Assembly (NCBI GenBank): GCA_018812485.1
Contig: JAHJDO010000127.1
Coordinates: 1 to 59,131, forward strand
Reading direction: 5' to 3'
Origin: a bacterium
GTDB lineage: Bacteria; JAHJDO01
DNA: 59,131 bases
Part shown: one piece after another, positions 34,311 to 43,115 of the stretch
Numbering within the stretch: position 1 is the first letter of the stretch
Layout of the letters: each line of letters begins with the position of its first letter
The notes under the pieces: generated by a model
What the model was told of the DNA's origin: nothing
Database searches by the model: none
What the model saw: only the letters and a program-made list of their open reading frames with translations
Made by a program: the position numbers and the translations under genes

Positions 34311-35297
34311 ATGAAAACAGTTGAAATCTTAACATTAGTAATCGTATTTATGCTTATTCGAGTACCCTTGGGATGCAGTGAGATAAAAACGCATGGAGTA
34401 GAAAGAATAGATAATGTTAATAATGAGAAGGTGAAAGAATTTTTAAGTCGAGATATTATCCTTCTCTCTCCTTCGGAGAAAGGAGTTCATATTATTATTG
34501 ATGGTAGAATCAATGTATGGGGAGGCGGCTGGCAAATGGATTCTGTACTGCAAAGAGGGGAGACATTTAATTCTCACTTAGATCATCATGCCAACTCTAA
34601 ATATACTATTTCAAAAATTGAGGACAGCGAAATACAAATTAAATATCATAATGAATTTGATCATCGTTCATTCGGTTCTAATCTTATAACAAGAGAAGAG
34701 GGAAACCTTAAATTAAAGTACACTCCACAGTGGATCCAAACTGTTTATTATGGAGATGTTGAGGAGATGAAGTTATTACTTAGGCAAGGGTTAAATGTCA
34801 ATATAAAAGATGCTTTCGATAGAACACCGTTGATGATAGCAGCATTTTATGGACATTTAGAAATGGTTAAATTGTTTATTGAGAACGGGGCAGATGTTAA
34901 TGCACAACAAAAAGAAGGTCTTACGGCATTGATGCTGGCTGTAAATTACTACTCGCAGCATCCCAAAATAGTTAAATTACTCATTGAAAATGAAGCCAAG
35001 ATCGATATTGTTGATAAAAATGGCAATAACGTTTTGTATTATGCCATAAAATATTTTGATACATTTGAACTATTACTTGATAATATATTATTTATCGACC
35101 CTAAAGAACTTGAGGAATTGTTGAGAGTTGCGGTAGTGGAGGGGTATTCAGATGTAGTAAGATTGCTTATTGATAGAGGAGTGAATGTTAATGCGACAGT
35201 GCGAGGTCAGTCAATATTGAAATGGGCATGCTTTTATCCCAATAAACCAAATACAGAAGTAATAAAGATGTTAAAGACAGTAGGTGCATGTGAATAA
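34311..35297 (+). CDS. Exported ankyrin-repeat protein
   Basis: 328 residues from the ATG at 34311, which gives a signal sequence (VEILTLVIVFMLIRVPLGCS, perhaps a weak lipobox); an open frame from 34218 overlaps the previous gene and has no signal. Residues about 60-140 are an unknown domain with IDGRINVWGG; the rest has four or five ankyrin repeats, e.g. DRTPLMIAAFYGHLEMVKLF and GLTALMLAVNYY. Such repeats mediate protein contacts. A terminator follows 18 bases after the stop. Confidence 0.8.
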   Translation: MKTVEILTLVIVFMLIRVPLGCSEIKTHGVERIDNVNNEKVKEFLSRDIILLSPSEKGVHIIIDGRINVWGGGWQMDSVLQRGETFNSHLDHHANSKYTISKIEDSEIQIKYHNEFDHRSFGSNLITREEGNLKLKYTPQWIQTVYYGDVEEMKLLLRQGLNVNIKDAFDRTPLMIAAFYGHLEMVKLFIENGADVNAQQKEGLTALMLAVNYYSQHPKIVKLLIENEAKIDIVDKNGNNVLYYAIKYFDTFELLLDNILFIDPKELEELLRVAVVEGYSDVVRLLIDRGVNVNATVRGQSILKWACFYPNKPNTEVIKMLKTVGACE

Positions 35298-35314
35298 TCT
35301 CGGTTCTGGGCGAG

Positions 35315-35341
35315 GAGTGCAGGTGACGAGGCGCTCTTTTT
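35315..35341 (+). terminator. Rho-independent terminator after the ankyrin gene
   Basis: GAGTGC (35315-35320) pairs with GCGCTC (35331-35336), including one G-T pair, followed by five T. It separates the preceding operon from the Hdr/Flox operon. Confidence 0.65.
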
Positions 35342-35409
35342 GTCATTCTCCGACTTGATCGGAGAATCCAGTGCCTTTATAGATCTTCCTGTCAAGCAGG
35401 AAGATGACA
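35341..35409. repeat. REPIN-like element: two palindromes in inverted arrangement
   Basis: Hairpin 1 is ATTCTCCG/CGGAGAAT (35345-35352 and 35360-35367); hairpin 2 is ATCTTCCTG/CAGGAAGAT (35383-35391 and 35397-35405). The element begins with TGTCAT and ends with ATGACA, so its ends are inverted copies. This is the form of REP doublets (REPINs) in intergenic DNA. A 63-codon open frame across it is not a gene. Confidence 0.7.
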
Positions 35410-35502
35410 GCAAGAGGACAATATATCTTAATATTGAAGTCCAAACTGACTACAATTGTATTAATAAGTGCCTACAAGATTTATGGATATTTTTAATTGG
35501 TA

Positions 35503-38500
35503 ATGGTAATGAGTTATCAAGAATTAGTTAAAAAACCTGTAGCTTCAGTAATGGTGGTTGGTGCAGGAATCGGGGGCATACAGGCATCTTTAGACCTGGC
35601 TGAGTCAGGGTTTAAGGTTTATCTTGTGGAATCGTCGCCGACAATTGGCGGAGTAATGGCTCAGCTTGATAAAACCTTCCCTACCAATGATTGCTCTATG
35701 TGCATAATGTCCCCAAAACTGGTTGAGTGCGGCAGGCATCTAAATATAGAGAATATCACATATTCAGAGATAGAAGATATTTCTGGTCAAGCTGGCAATT
35801 TTATAGTATGCATCAAGAGAAAATCCAGATTTATAGATACAACAAAATGTACTGGGTGCGCTGAATGTGAAGATGTATGTCCTGTAAAAGTTCCTGATGA
35901 GTTCAACCAGGAATTAATATCCCGTAAAGCTATTTACAGACCATTTCCACAGGCATATCCAAATGCGTATACAATTGAGAAGAATGATATTTCCCCATGC
36001 AGACTTGCCTGTCCTGCAGGGGTTAATCCGCATGGATATGTTGCGCTTATTTCTGCAGGCAAGTATAAAGAAGCCCTTGATCTTGTGAGAGAGAGGATTG
36101 CATTTGCTGCAGTATGTGGCAGAGTTTGCCATCATCCATGTGAAGCACAATGTAAAAGAGGAGAATATGATCAGCCAATTGCTATAAGATCTCTAAAACG
36201 CTTCCTTGCGGATTGGGAAGGGAAAAATAGGATTAAGGATTTAGGATTAAGGATTAAGGAAAAGCAACGAAGAAAGAAGGAAAAAGTTGCAATTATTGGT
36301 TCTGGACCAGCTGGCTTGAGCTGTGCTTATGATCTAGCACGAGAAGGATATCCTGTTACAGTATTTGAAGCATTGCCTGTTGCAGGTGGAATGCTTGCAG
36401 TAGGCATACCTGAATATCGCCTACCTAAAAATATATTAAACAAAGAAATTAGAATGATTCAGGACCTGGGCGTTGAGATAAAAACAAATATCTGCATAGG
36501 AGATAAAATCAGTTTTAGCGACTTAAAAAACAAAATGGGATATAAAGCTGTGTTCATTGCAGCAGGTGCTCATAAGGGGCTTAAGCTGGGTATTCCCGGT
36601 GAAGGGATGCGAGGCGTATTGGATTGCGTGGCATTTTTGAGAGAGGCAAATCTAGGCAAGCTCAAGCAAGTTAAAGGGAAAGTTGCCGTTATAGGAGGAG
36701 GAAATGCAGCTGTGGATTCTGCCAGAACTGCCCTGAGACTGGGAGCCAGTAAAGTGACGATCATATACAGGCGTACCAGAGTAGAAATGCCTGCAGATGA
36801 GGAGGAGATAAGAGCAGCAGAGAAAGAAGGAATTGATATTATCTATTTAGCTGCGCCATTGAGAATAGTTGGAGAAAGGGGCGAAGCTCGCAAGGTTGTT
36901 TGTCAAAAAATGAAGCTTGGTGAACCTGATGACAGCGGAAGAAGAAGGCCAGTTCCAGTGCCGAAAACTGATTTTGCTATTGAGATAGATATGCTTATAC
37001 CTGCTATAAGCCAATCTCCTGACTTATCTTTTATCTCAGGAGACCATGGCATAGTTATCAGTAAATGGAATACAATTGATGCTGATGCTGACACCTGCCA
37101 GACCGCTAAAGGAGGCATATTCGCAGGCGGAGATGTTACCAGCGGACCAGGCACGGTTATAGAGGCAATTGCAGCTGGGAAGAAAGCAGCTGTGTCAATA
37201 ATGGGGTATTTACAGGGGGCAAAATTAACGTACAAAACAGTTCATGGTAATCCGAGCGAGCCGGATGTTGGAGATTATATTGCGCTTGAAAACAGAGTGA
37301 GAATGCCAGAGCTTAATATTAAACCAAGGATTAAAAATTTCTCTGAAGTTGAGCTTGGATTTTCAGAAGAAGACGCAAAGAGAGAAGCGGAAAGATGTCT
37401 CAATTGCGGAATTTGTTCCGGGTGCGGTGAATGCGAAAAGACGTGTCAGGCAAATGCAATAGACCATAACATGAAAGATGAATTTGCACATATAAATATT
37501 GGCTCAATAATTCTTGCGCCGGGCTTTGAGGAATTTAATCCGCAATTGAAATATGATTATGGATATAGCAGATTTAAAAATGTAATAAGCAGTATTCAAT
37601 TTGAGAGAATTTTATCTGCTTCAGGGCCTTACGAAGGGCATCTATTAAGACCTTCTGACAGGAAACCGCCAAGAAGAATTGCTTTTCTCCAATGCGTTGG
37701 TTCAAGAGATGTTGACTGCAAAGCTGGATACTGCTCTTCAGTATGTTGTATGTATGCTATAAAAGAAGCAATTATAGCAAAGGAACACAGCAGGGAGAAA
37801 CTGGATATTGGTATTTTCTTCATGGATATGAGGGCGTATGGCAAGGACTTTGACAAATATTATGAAAGAGCAAAAGCTGAATATGGCGTAAGATTTATAA
37901 GATCAAGAGTTTCAGAAGCAGTTGAAAATAAAAACACAGGTAATATTACATTAAGATATGTCAATGAAGAGGGAAATATATTCTTTGAGGAATTTGATCT
38001 TGTTGTTCTTTCAGTAGGGCTCAAGCCTTCTAAAAAGATTTCCAATCTTGCAAGAAAAACCGGCATTAAGCTTAATCAATATAATTTTTGTGATACAAGG
38101 GACTTTCTTCCCCTGCATACCTCTAAACCTGGAGTATTTGTATGCGGCGCTTTTAGCGGGCCAAAGGACATTCCTGAAACTGTAATGGGAGCGAGCGGAG
38201 CTGCTGCCGCTGCTGCTGAGCCGTTATTTAGTGTGCGTGGTGCATTAGTAAAAGAGAAAGCATATCCAAAAGAGCTTGATATTCGTGGACAGGGACCCAG
38301 AATAGGTGTTTTTGTATGCCATTGTGGTATTAATATTGGCGGTGTGGTGGATGTTAAAGAGGTTGTTGAATATGCAAAAACACTTTCAAATGTTGTGTAT
38401 GCTGATGAGAATTTATATACATGCTCCCAGGATACTCAACAAATAATTAAGGATAAGATTAAGGAGCATGGCTTAAACAGGGTAATCGTTGCTTCCTGTT

Positions 38501-39960
38501 CTCCGAGAACACACGAGGCTCTATTTCAGGAGACAATTAAAGAAGCCGGGCTGAATCCTTATTTATTTGAAATGGGGAATATCAGGGATCAATGTTCATG
38601 GGTACATATGAAGCAGCCCAGAGAGGCTACAGACAAAGCAAAGGATTTGGTTAAAATGATTGTAGCAAAATCGCGCTTTAAACGTCCTCTTGAAAGAATT
38701 CCCTCAGATATAGCGCAGCAGGCTCTTGTTATTGGCGGGGGTGTAGCCGGCATGACTACTGCGCTGTCAATAGCGAACAATGGATTCCAAACACATCTTA
38801 TTGAAAAAGAAGCTGAACTTGGAGGAAATCTGAGAAATATCTATTTTGATATAAACGGACAAGAAATCAGGAACAAATTTGAAAACCTGAGAAAACAAGT
38901 TCAGAATAATAAGTATATAAAAGTCTACTTCAACTCACATGTTGAAGAAATTGAAGGATATGTAGGGAATTTTAATTCAAAAATTAAAGCGCAAAACTCA
39001 AAACCAGTTGAGGTTAAGCATGGAGTTGTTATTGTTGCGACAGGAGCAGAGGAATATAAGCCAAAAGAATATCTGTATGGAAGAGATAAACGAATTGTTA
39101 CACAAAAGGAATTGGAACATATGATATCCTGTTCCAATATTAACCTGGATGCCAAGCAGTCTATTGTAATGATTCAGTGTGTTGGCTCAAGAGATGACAA
39201 GAGACCTTATTGCAGTAGAGTCTGTTGCCAGCAGGCAATAAAGAACGCACTCCTATTAAAGAAAATAAATCCTGAGATTGAGATTTATATTCTGTACAGG
39301 GACATGAGAACATACGGGTTCTATGAAGACGCATACAGAGAAGCAAGGGATAGAGGGGTGATTTTTTTAAGATACAACGATGATGAGAAACCGGATGTTA
39401 AACTGGATAATAAAAAGAAATTGATTATTTCTGTTGAAGATATAATCGTTGGAAAGCAGCTGAATTTAGATACAGATTTATTGGTTTTGAGTGCAGGAAT
39501 TATACCTAATCCTGAAAATATAGAGCTTTCACAAATGATGAAAGTGCCGTTAAATGAGGACAGGTTCTTTCTTGAAGCGCATATGAAACTCCGTCCTGTT
39601 GATTTTTCAACTGAAGGTGTTTTTATGTGCGGTCTTGCTCATGGGCCAAAAAATATAAGGGAAAGTATTATTCAGGCATATGCAGCAGCAGGGAGAGCAT
39701 GCACTGTTCTGGCTAAAAAACAGATTTTTGCAGAGGGCACTATTTCTGTTGTTGATGAAACTAAGTGCGACGGCTGCGGATTATGCGTTGAAGTATGCGC
39801 TTATAAGGCAATAGAGATTGATGAGGAGCGCAGTATTGCTGTTGTAAATTCTACCTTATGTAAAGGATGTGGAGCATGTTCTGCATCATGCAGACCAAAC
39901 GCAATAACCGTTAGTGGTTTTACAGATGAACAAATTCTTGCGCAGATTGACGCGTTGTAG
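35503..39960 (+). CDS. Giant flavoprotein: HdrA interrupted by a GltD/NfnB-like module, then a second HdrA
   Basis: About 1,485 residues. Order: FAD site MVVGAGIGGIQASLDLAESG and CSMCIMSP; ferredoxin motif CTGCAECEDVCP; at about 160-600 a GltD/NfnB-type module (CRLACPAGVNPHGYVAL, CGRVCHHPCEAQCKRG, AIIGSGPAGLSCAYDLAREG, AVIGGGNAAVDSARTALRLG); CLNCGICSGCGECEKTC; first HdrA part resumes with CVGSRDVDCKAGYCSSVCC; at about 930 a second HdrA starts (VFVCHCGINIGGVVDV), with a second FAD site, CVGSRDDKRPYCSRVCC and two terminal [4Fe-4S] motifs. It heads an operon with mvhD and Flox-like genes. Starts at TTG 35497 or ATG 35509 are also possible. Confidence 0.88.
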   Translation: MVMSYQELVKKPVASVMVVGAGIGGIQASLDLAESGFKVYLVESSPTIGGVMAQLDKTFPTNDCSMCIMSPKLVECGRHLNIENITYSEIEDISGQAGNFIVCIKRKSRFIDTTKCTGCAECEDVCPVKVPDEFNQELISRKAIYRPFPQAYPNAYTIEKNDISPCRLACPAGVNPHGYVALISAGKYKEALDLVRERIAFAAVCGRVCHHPCEAQCKRGEYDQPIAIRSLKRFLADWEGKNRIKDLGLRIKEKQRRKKEKVAIIGSGPAGLSCAYDLAREGYPVTVFEALPVAGGMLAVGIPEYRLPKNILNKEIRMIQDLGVEIKTNICIGDKISFSDLKNKMGYKAVFIAAGAHKGLKLGIPGEGMRGVLDCVAFLREANLGKLKQVKGKVAVIGGGNAAVDSARTALRLGASKVTIIYRRTRVEMPADEEEIRAAEKEGIDIIYLAAPLRIVGERGEARKVVCQKMKLGEPDDSGRRRPVPVPKTDFAIEIDMLIPAISQSPDLSFISGDHGIVISKWNTIDADADTCQTAKGGIFAGGDVTSGPGTVIEAIAAGKKAAVSIMGYLQGAKLTYKTVHGNPSEPDVGDYIALENRVRMPELNIKPRIKNFSEVELGFSEEDAKREAERCLNCGICSGCGECEKTCQANAIDHNMKDEFAHINIGSIILAPGFEEFNPQLKYDYGYSRFKNVISSIQFERILSASGPYEGHLLRPSDRKPPRRIAFLQCVGSRDVDCKAGYCSSVCCMYAIKEAIIAKEHSREKLDIGIFFMDMRAYGKDFDKYYERAKAEYGVRFIRSRVSEAVENKNTGNITLRYVNEEGNIFFEEFDLVVLSVGLKPSKKISNLARKTGIKLNQYNFCDTRDFLPLHTSKPGVFVCGAFSGPKDIPETVMGASGAAAAAAEPLFSVRGALVKEKAYPKELDIRGQGPRIGVFVCHCGINIGGVVDVKEVVEYAKTLSNVVYADENLYTCSQDTQQIIKDKIKEHGLNRVIVASCSPRTHEALFQETIKEAGLNPYLFEMGNIRDQCSWVHMKQPREATDKAKDLVKMIVAKSRFKRPLERIPSDIAQQALVIGGGVAGMTTALSIANNGFQTHLIEKEAELGGNLRNIYFDINGQEIRNKFENLRKQVQNNKYIKVYFNSHVEEIEGYVGNFNSKIKAQNSKPVEVKHGVVIVATGAEEYKPKEYLYGRDKRIVTQKELEHMISCSNINLDAKQSIVMIQCVGSRDDKRPYCSRVCCQQAIKNALLLKKINPEIEIYILYRDMRTYGFYEDAYREARDRGVIFLRYNDDEKPDVKLDNKKKLIISVEDIIVGKQLNLDTDLLVLSAGIIPNPENIELSQMMKVPLNEDRFFLEAHMKLRPVDFSTEGVFMCGLAHGPKNIRESIIQAYAAAGRACTVLAKKQIFAEGTISVVDETKCDGCGLCVEVCAYKAIEIDEERSIAVVNSTLCKGCGACSASCRPNAITVSGFTDEQILAQIDAL
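36229..36256 (+). repeat. Heptanucleotide satellite (AGGATTA)n inside the giant HdrA gene
   Basis: Four AGGATTA-type units (one with a T for A change) at 36229-36256, coding for IKDLGLRIK in the linker just before the GltD-like FAD domain. Confidence 0.8.
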
Positions 39961-39971
39961 GAGATAATGGG

Positions 39972-40406
39972 ATGAGTAAACTCAAAATTAGCAACTGGCA
40001 GCCAAAGATAATTGCTTTTCTATGTAATTGGTGTTCATACGCTGGAGCTGATCTGGCTGGAATAAGCAGACTGCAGTATCCACCAAATGTGCGAATTATT
40101 CGTGTACCGTGCTCAGGAAGAATGAATCCTTTGTATATAATCAGATCTCTTCAGCGTGGAGTTGACGGGGTCTTGGTTTCAGGCTGTCATCCGGGAGATT
40201 GCCATTATCTAACGGGTAATTATCATGCTAGAAGAAAATTTGCCATCATAAACAGCTTGCTTCAGTATGTTGGCATTGAACCGGGAAGAATACATTTCTC
40301 ATGGGTGTCCGCTTCTGAAGGCGGCAAGTTTGCGGAAGTTATAAAACAAGTTACCGAGGATGTTAAAAAACTAGGCCCTGCAAAAAAAATGGTGAAGAAG
40401 ATATGA
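39972..40406 (+). CDS. mvhD: MvhD/FlpD-type [2Fe-2S] protein (FloxD-like)
   Basis: 144 residues with all cysteine motifs of the family: FLCNWCSYAGADLAG, RVPCSGRM and SGCHPGDCHYLTGN. MvhD carries electrons from a hydrogenase, formate dehydrogenase or Flox oxidoreductase to HdrA. It lies 11 bases after the giant HdrA gene and overlaps the next gene by 4 bases. Unlike the copy at 27419 it keeps the first CX2C motif, so this is probably the main electron carrier. Confidence 0.93.
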   Translation: MSKLKISNWQPKIIAFLCNWCSYAGADLAGISRLQYPPNVRIIRVPCSGRMNPLYIIRSLQRGVDGVLVSGCHPGDCHYLTGNYHARRKFAIINSLLQYVGIEPGRIHFSWVSASEGGKFAEVIKQVTEDVKKLGPAKKMVKKI

Positions 40407-41254
40407 AAGCTAAAAAGATACAAGAGATTGCTAAAAAACTCCTGAGAGAAAAGAAGGTAGATGTTGTTATTGGATTTGAAAAGGGGACACTCCCTTTGTG
40501 TGCAACACCGTGTTTTATAAAAACACCTGATCAGGTGGATAGACTTATATGGAACTCGTTCTGTGGAAATAATCTGGCAAATTATCTGCCAAAGCGCAAG
40601 GATAAAATTGCAATTGTAGCTAAAGGGTGTGATTCAAGATCCATAGTAGTTCTTATTCAGGAAAATCAGATAAAACGGGAGCAGTTATACATTATTGGCG
40701 TACCATGCGAAGGAATGACCGATAAGAACAATGTGCTTCATGATTACTGCCTTATATGCGAACATAAGAATCCCGTGATATATGACGTGCTTGTTGGAAA
40801 TAAAGTTGTAGAAAACAAGGCACAAAGACACAAAGGCACAAAGTGGCAAAAAATTGAAGATTTTGGAAAAAAAGCTTCTTCTGATAAATGGCAATATCTT
40901 GAATCAGAATTATCAAAATGCATAAGATGCAATGCGTGCAGAAATGCATGTCCAACCTGTTATTGCAAAGAGTGTTTTATTGATCAGGAAAAACCAAGAT
41001 GGGTTGGCACAACTAATAATCTCTCTGATATTATTTTCTTTCATCTTGGACGTATTTTCCATCAGGCAGGAAGATGTACGGATTGCGGAGCATGTGTAAG
41101 AGCCTGTCCAATGAATATAGACTTGAGGCAGTTCACACAGAAGATTACAAAGGACGGGGAAACACTTTTTGACTATGAAACAGGACTTGATATAGATATT
41201 AAACCTCCGTTTGCAACATTTAAAGAAGATGATACGCAGGATTTTATAAAATGA
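40403..41254 (+). CDS. FloxC-like Fe-S protein with two [4Fe-4S] clusters
   Basis: 283 residues. The N-terminal half resembles the FrhB-type fold (IVAKGCDSRSIVVLIQENQI, GVPCEGM); the C-terminal half has two ferredoxin motifs, CIRCNACRNACPTCYCKEC and CTDCGACVRACPMNID. With the next two genes it matches the pattern of the FloxABCD oxidoreductase of sulfate reducers, which feeds NADH electrons to HdrABC. An 8-base satellite codes for KAQRHKGTKWQK in the middle. It overlaps both neighbours by 4 bases. Confidence 0.8.
   Translation: MKAKKIQEIAKKLLREKKVDVVIGFEKGTLPLCATPCFIKTPDQVDRLIWNSFCGNNLANYLPKRKDKIAIVAKGCDSRSIVVLIQENQIKREQLYIIGVPCEGMTDKNNVLHDYCLICEHKNPVIYDVLVGNKVVENKAQRHKGTKWQKIEDFGKKASSDKWQYLESELSKCIRCNACRNACPTCYCKECFIDQEKPRWVGTTNNLSDIIFFHLGRIFHQAGRCTDCGACVRACPMNIDLRQFTQKITKDGETLFDYETGLDIDIKPPFATFKEDDTQDFIK
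40819..40850 (+). repeat. Octanucleotide satellite (GGCACAAA)n inside the FloxC-like gene
   Basis: Units GGCACAAA, GACACAAA, GGCACAAA and a diverged fourth (GTGGCAAA) in tandem at 40819-40850, inserted in the linker between the two domains of the protein. Confidence 0.75.
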
Positions 41255-42264
41255 AGAGCAAGATATTAGCAAAAAAGGATTTGTCAAAATTTATCAGTAA
41301 GCTTGTTAAAGAGTACGATGTCTTTGCCCCTGTAAAGAAAGAGGAAGGTATCCTTTTCTCGAAGATTGATAAAGTAGATGATATATGCCTTTCCTATTCA
41401 AATACAAAAAATTCTGTGAAGGAATTTTTACTTCCTCAATCAGAGGAGCTTTTCAGGTTTGTTAAAAAGGGAAACAGTAATGAGATTACAGATCTAAAGG
41501 AAAGAAAGAGAAAAAGTCTCCTATTTGGGGTTCGCCCTTGTGACGGGAAGGCCATTGCTATGCTGGATAAGGTATTTTTTGAGAATATACCTGATTCATA
41601 TTACAAAAGCAGGCGAAAAAACACTATCATTATAGGTATGGCGTGTAATGAACTCGATCAAACATGTTTTTGCACATCTGTTGGAGGAGGTCCTTTTTCA
41701 ATTGAAGGACTTGACGCTCTGTTTGTTGAACTAAAAGAAAAGTATTTCATTATCCCTGTAACAAAACAAAGTGAAAAACTCTTTGCGCATCTTGATACTG
41801 CTTCTCAGAAGGATATCAATGAAGCAGAGGAACTTAAAAAGAATGCATTAAAAGGGCTATGCCCTGTTTTTGAAATAAAAGATATAAATAAAAAATTGCA
41901 TGGAATGTTTGACTCTCCAATCTGGGAAGAAATTCACGAGAAATGCATAAAATGCGGTATATGTACATATCTGTGTCCGGCTTGTTATTGTTTTGATATT
42001 CAGGACGAAACTATAGGAGAGAAAGGTTGTAGGGTGAGGAATTGGGATTCGTGTATGTTCCCGAAATTTACATTACATGTCTCAGGTCATAATCCCAGAG
42101 CAACGCAGAAGGAAAGATGGCGGCAGAGAATCATGCATAAATTTGATTATTTAAAGACAAATGTAGGCGGCTATGGATGCACAGGCTGTGGAAGATGCGT
42201 GGAGTACTGTCCTGTTAATCTGGATATTCGAAAAGTACTAAAAGATATACTGGAGTCGAAATGA
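41251..42264 (+). CDS. FloxB-like subunit (sulfhydrogenase beta-type, 4Fe-4S dicluster)
   Basis: 337 residues. It resembles beta subunits of sulfhydrogenases and anaerobic sulfite reductase A: LLFGVRPCDGKAIAMLDK and GMACNELDQTCFCTSVGGGP in the N-terminal part, then CIKCGICTYLCPACYCFDI and CTGCGRCVEYCPVNLDIR for two [4Fe-4S] clusters. It would pass electrons between the FAD subunit (next gene) and the FloxC-like protein. Overlaps of 4 bases on both sides show a tight operon. Confidence 0.85.
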   Translation: MKSKILAKKDLSKFISKLVKEYDVFAPVKKEEGILFSKIDKVDDICLSYSNTKNSVKEFLLPQSEELFRFVKKGNSNEITDLKERKRKSLLFGVRPCDGKAIAMLDKVFFENIPDSYYKSRRKNTIIIGMACNELDQTCFCTSVGGGPFSIEGLDALFVELKEKYFIIPVTKQSEKLFAHLDTASQKDINEAEELKKNALKGLCPVFEIKDINKKLHGMFDSPIWEEIHEKCIKCGICTYLCPACYCFDIQDETIGEKGCRVRNWDSCMFPKFTLHVSGHNPRATQKERWRQRIMHKFDYLKTNVGGYGCTGCGRCVEYCPVNLDIRKVLKDILESK

Positions 42265-43106
42265 ATAATCCCTATTTGCCTATACCTATGATAATTAAAA
42301 ACATAGTAGATGAAACAACAGCTAAGGATATAAAAACATTTGAGCTTGCATTTACAAACAAGGAAGATGAGAAAAGTTTTTCGTATTTACCGGGCCAATT
42401 TGCAGAGGTGTCTGTTTTGGGTGCTGGAGAAGCGCCAATAGGAATAGCATCATCTCCAACAGAGAAGGGGATTTTAAAGTTCACTGTTAAGTGGTATCCA
42501 AAAGGAGTCCTAACAAGTGCTCTTCATAACCTGTTCATAGGGGATAGAATTGGAATTCGCGGCCCTTTTGGCAATAGTTTTCAGTCAAAGAATATTATAG
42601 GTAAAAGTGTCGTGGTTATAGGAGGCGGTTTTGCTTTTACAACTCTGCGTTCCTTAACTACATATATGATTCATCACAATAACAGAAGCAAGTTCAAAAA
42701 TATTACAGTCATCTATGGGGCAAGGAGTCCAGACGACTTAATTTATAAAAAAGAGTTGGAAGAGTGGAGTAAGAAAAAAGACATAACATTATATGTTACT
42801 GTCGATAAAGGAGATATAGACTGGAAGGGAAGAGAAGGATTTGTCCCAACTGTTGTGGGAGAAGTTCGGCCTTCTTCTCAAAACGCAGTAGCAATAGTAT
42901 GCGGCCCGCCTGTAATGATAAAATTTACGATCCCAAAACTTACAGAATTAGGATTCTCTCCTGAGAATATATTAAACTCACTTGAAATGAGAATGAAGTG
43001 CGGTATAGGAAAGTGCGGTAGATGTAATATAGGCAACAAATACGTCTGCAAAGATGGCCCTATCTTTTCTCTTGCTGAATTAAGTGATATGCCTAAGGAG
43101 TATTAA
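42261..43106 (+). CDS. FloxA-like FAD/NAD(P)-binding subunit (sulfhydrogenase gamma type)
   Basis: 281 residues. Ferredoxin-reductase fold: LPGQFAEVSV and PIGIASSP (FAD site), GGGFAFTTLRSL and IYGARSPDDLIY (NAD(P) site), CGPPVMIKF, and a C-terminal [2Fe-2S] motif CGIGKCGRCNIGNKYVC. It is the likely entry point of NAD(P)H electrons into the Flox/HdrA complex. It ends the operon; a tRNA gene on the other strand follows 10 bases later. Confidence 0.9.
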   Translation: MNNPYLPIPMIIKNIVDETTAKDIKTFELAFTNKEDEKSFSYLPGQFAEVSVLGAGEAPIGIASSPTEKGILKFTVKWYPKGVLTSALHNLFIGDRIGIRGPFGNSFQSKNIIGKSVVVIGGGFAFTTLRSLTTYMIHHNNRSKFKNITVIYGARSPDDLIYKKELEEWSKKKDITLYVTVDKGDIDWKGREGFVPTVVGEVRPSSQNAVAIVCGPPVMIKFTIPKLTELGFSPENILNSLEMRMKCGIGKCGRCNIGNKYVCKDGPIFSLAELSDMPKEY

Positions 43107-43115
43107 CTATATTAG

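Noticed and set aside
35340-35531. A 63-codon open frame after the ankyrin gene
   Set aside because: It reads through the REPIN palindromes and the likely promoter of the Hdr operon, and its translation has no domain character.
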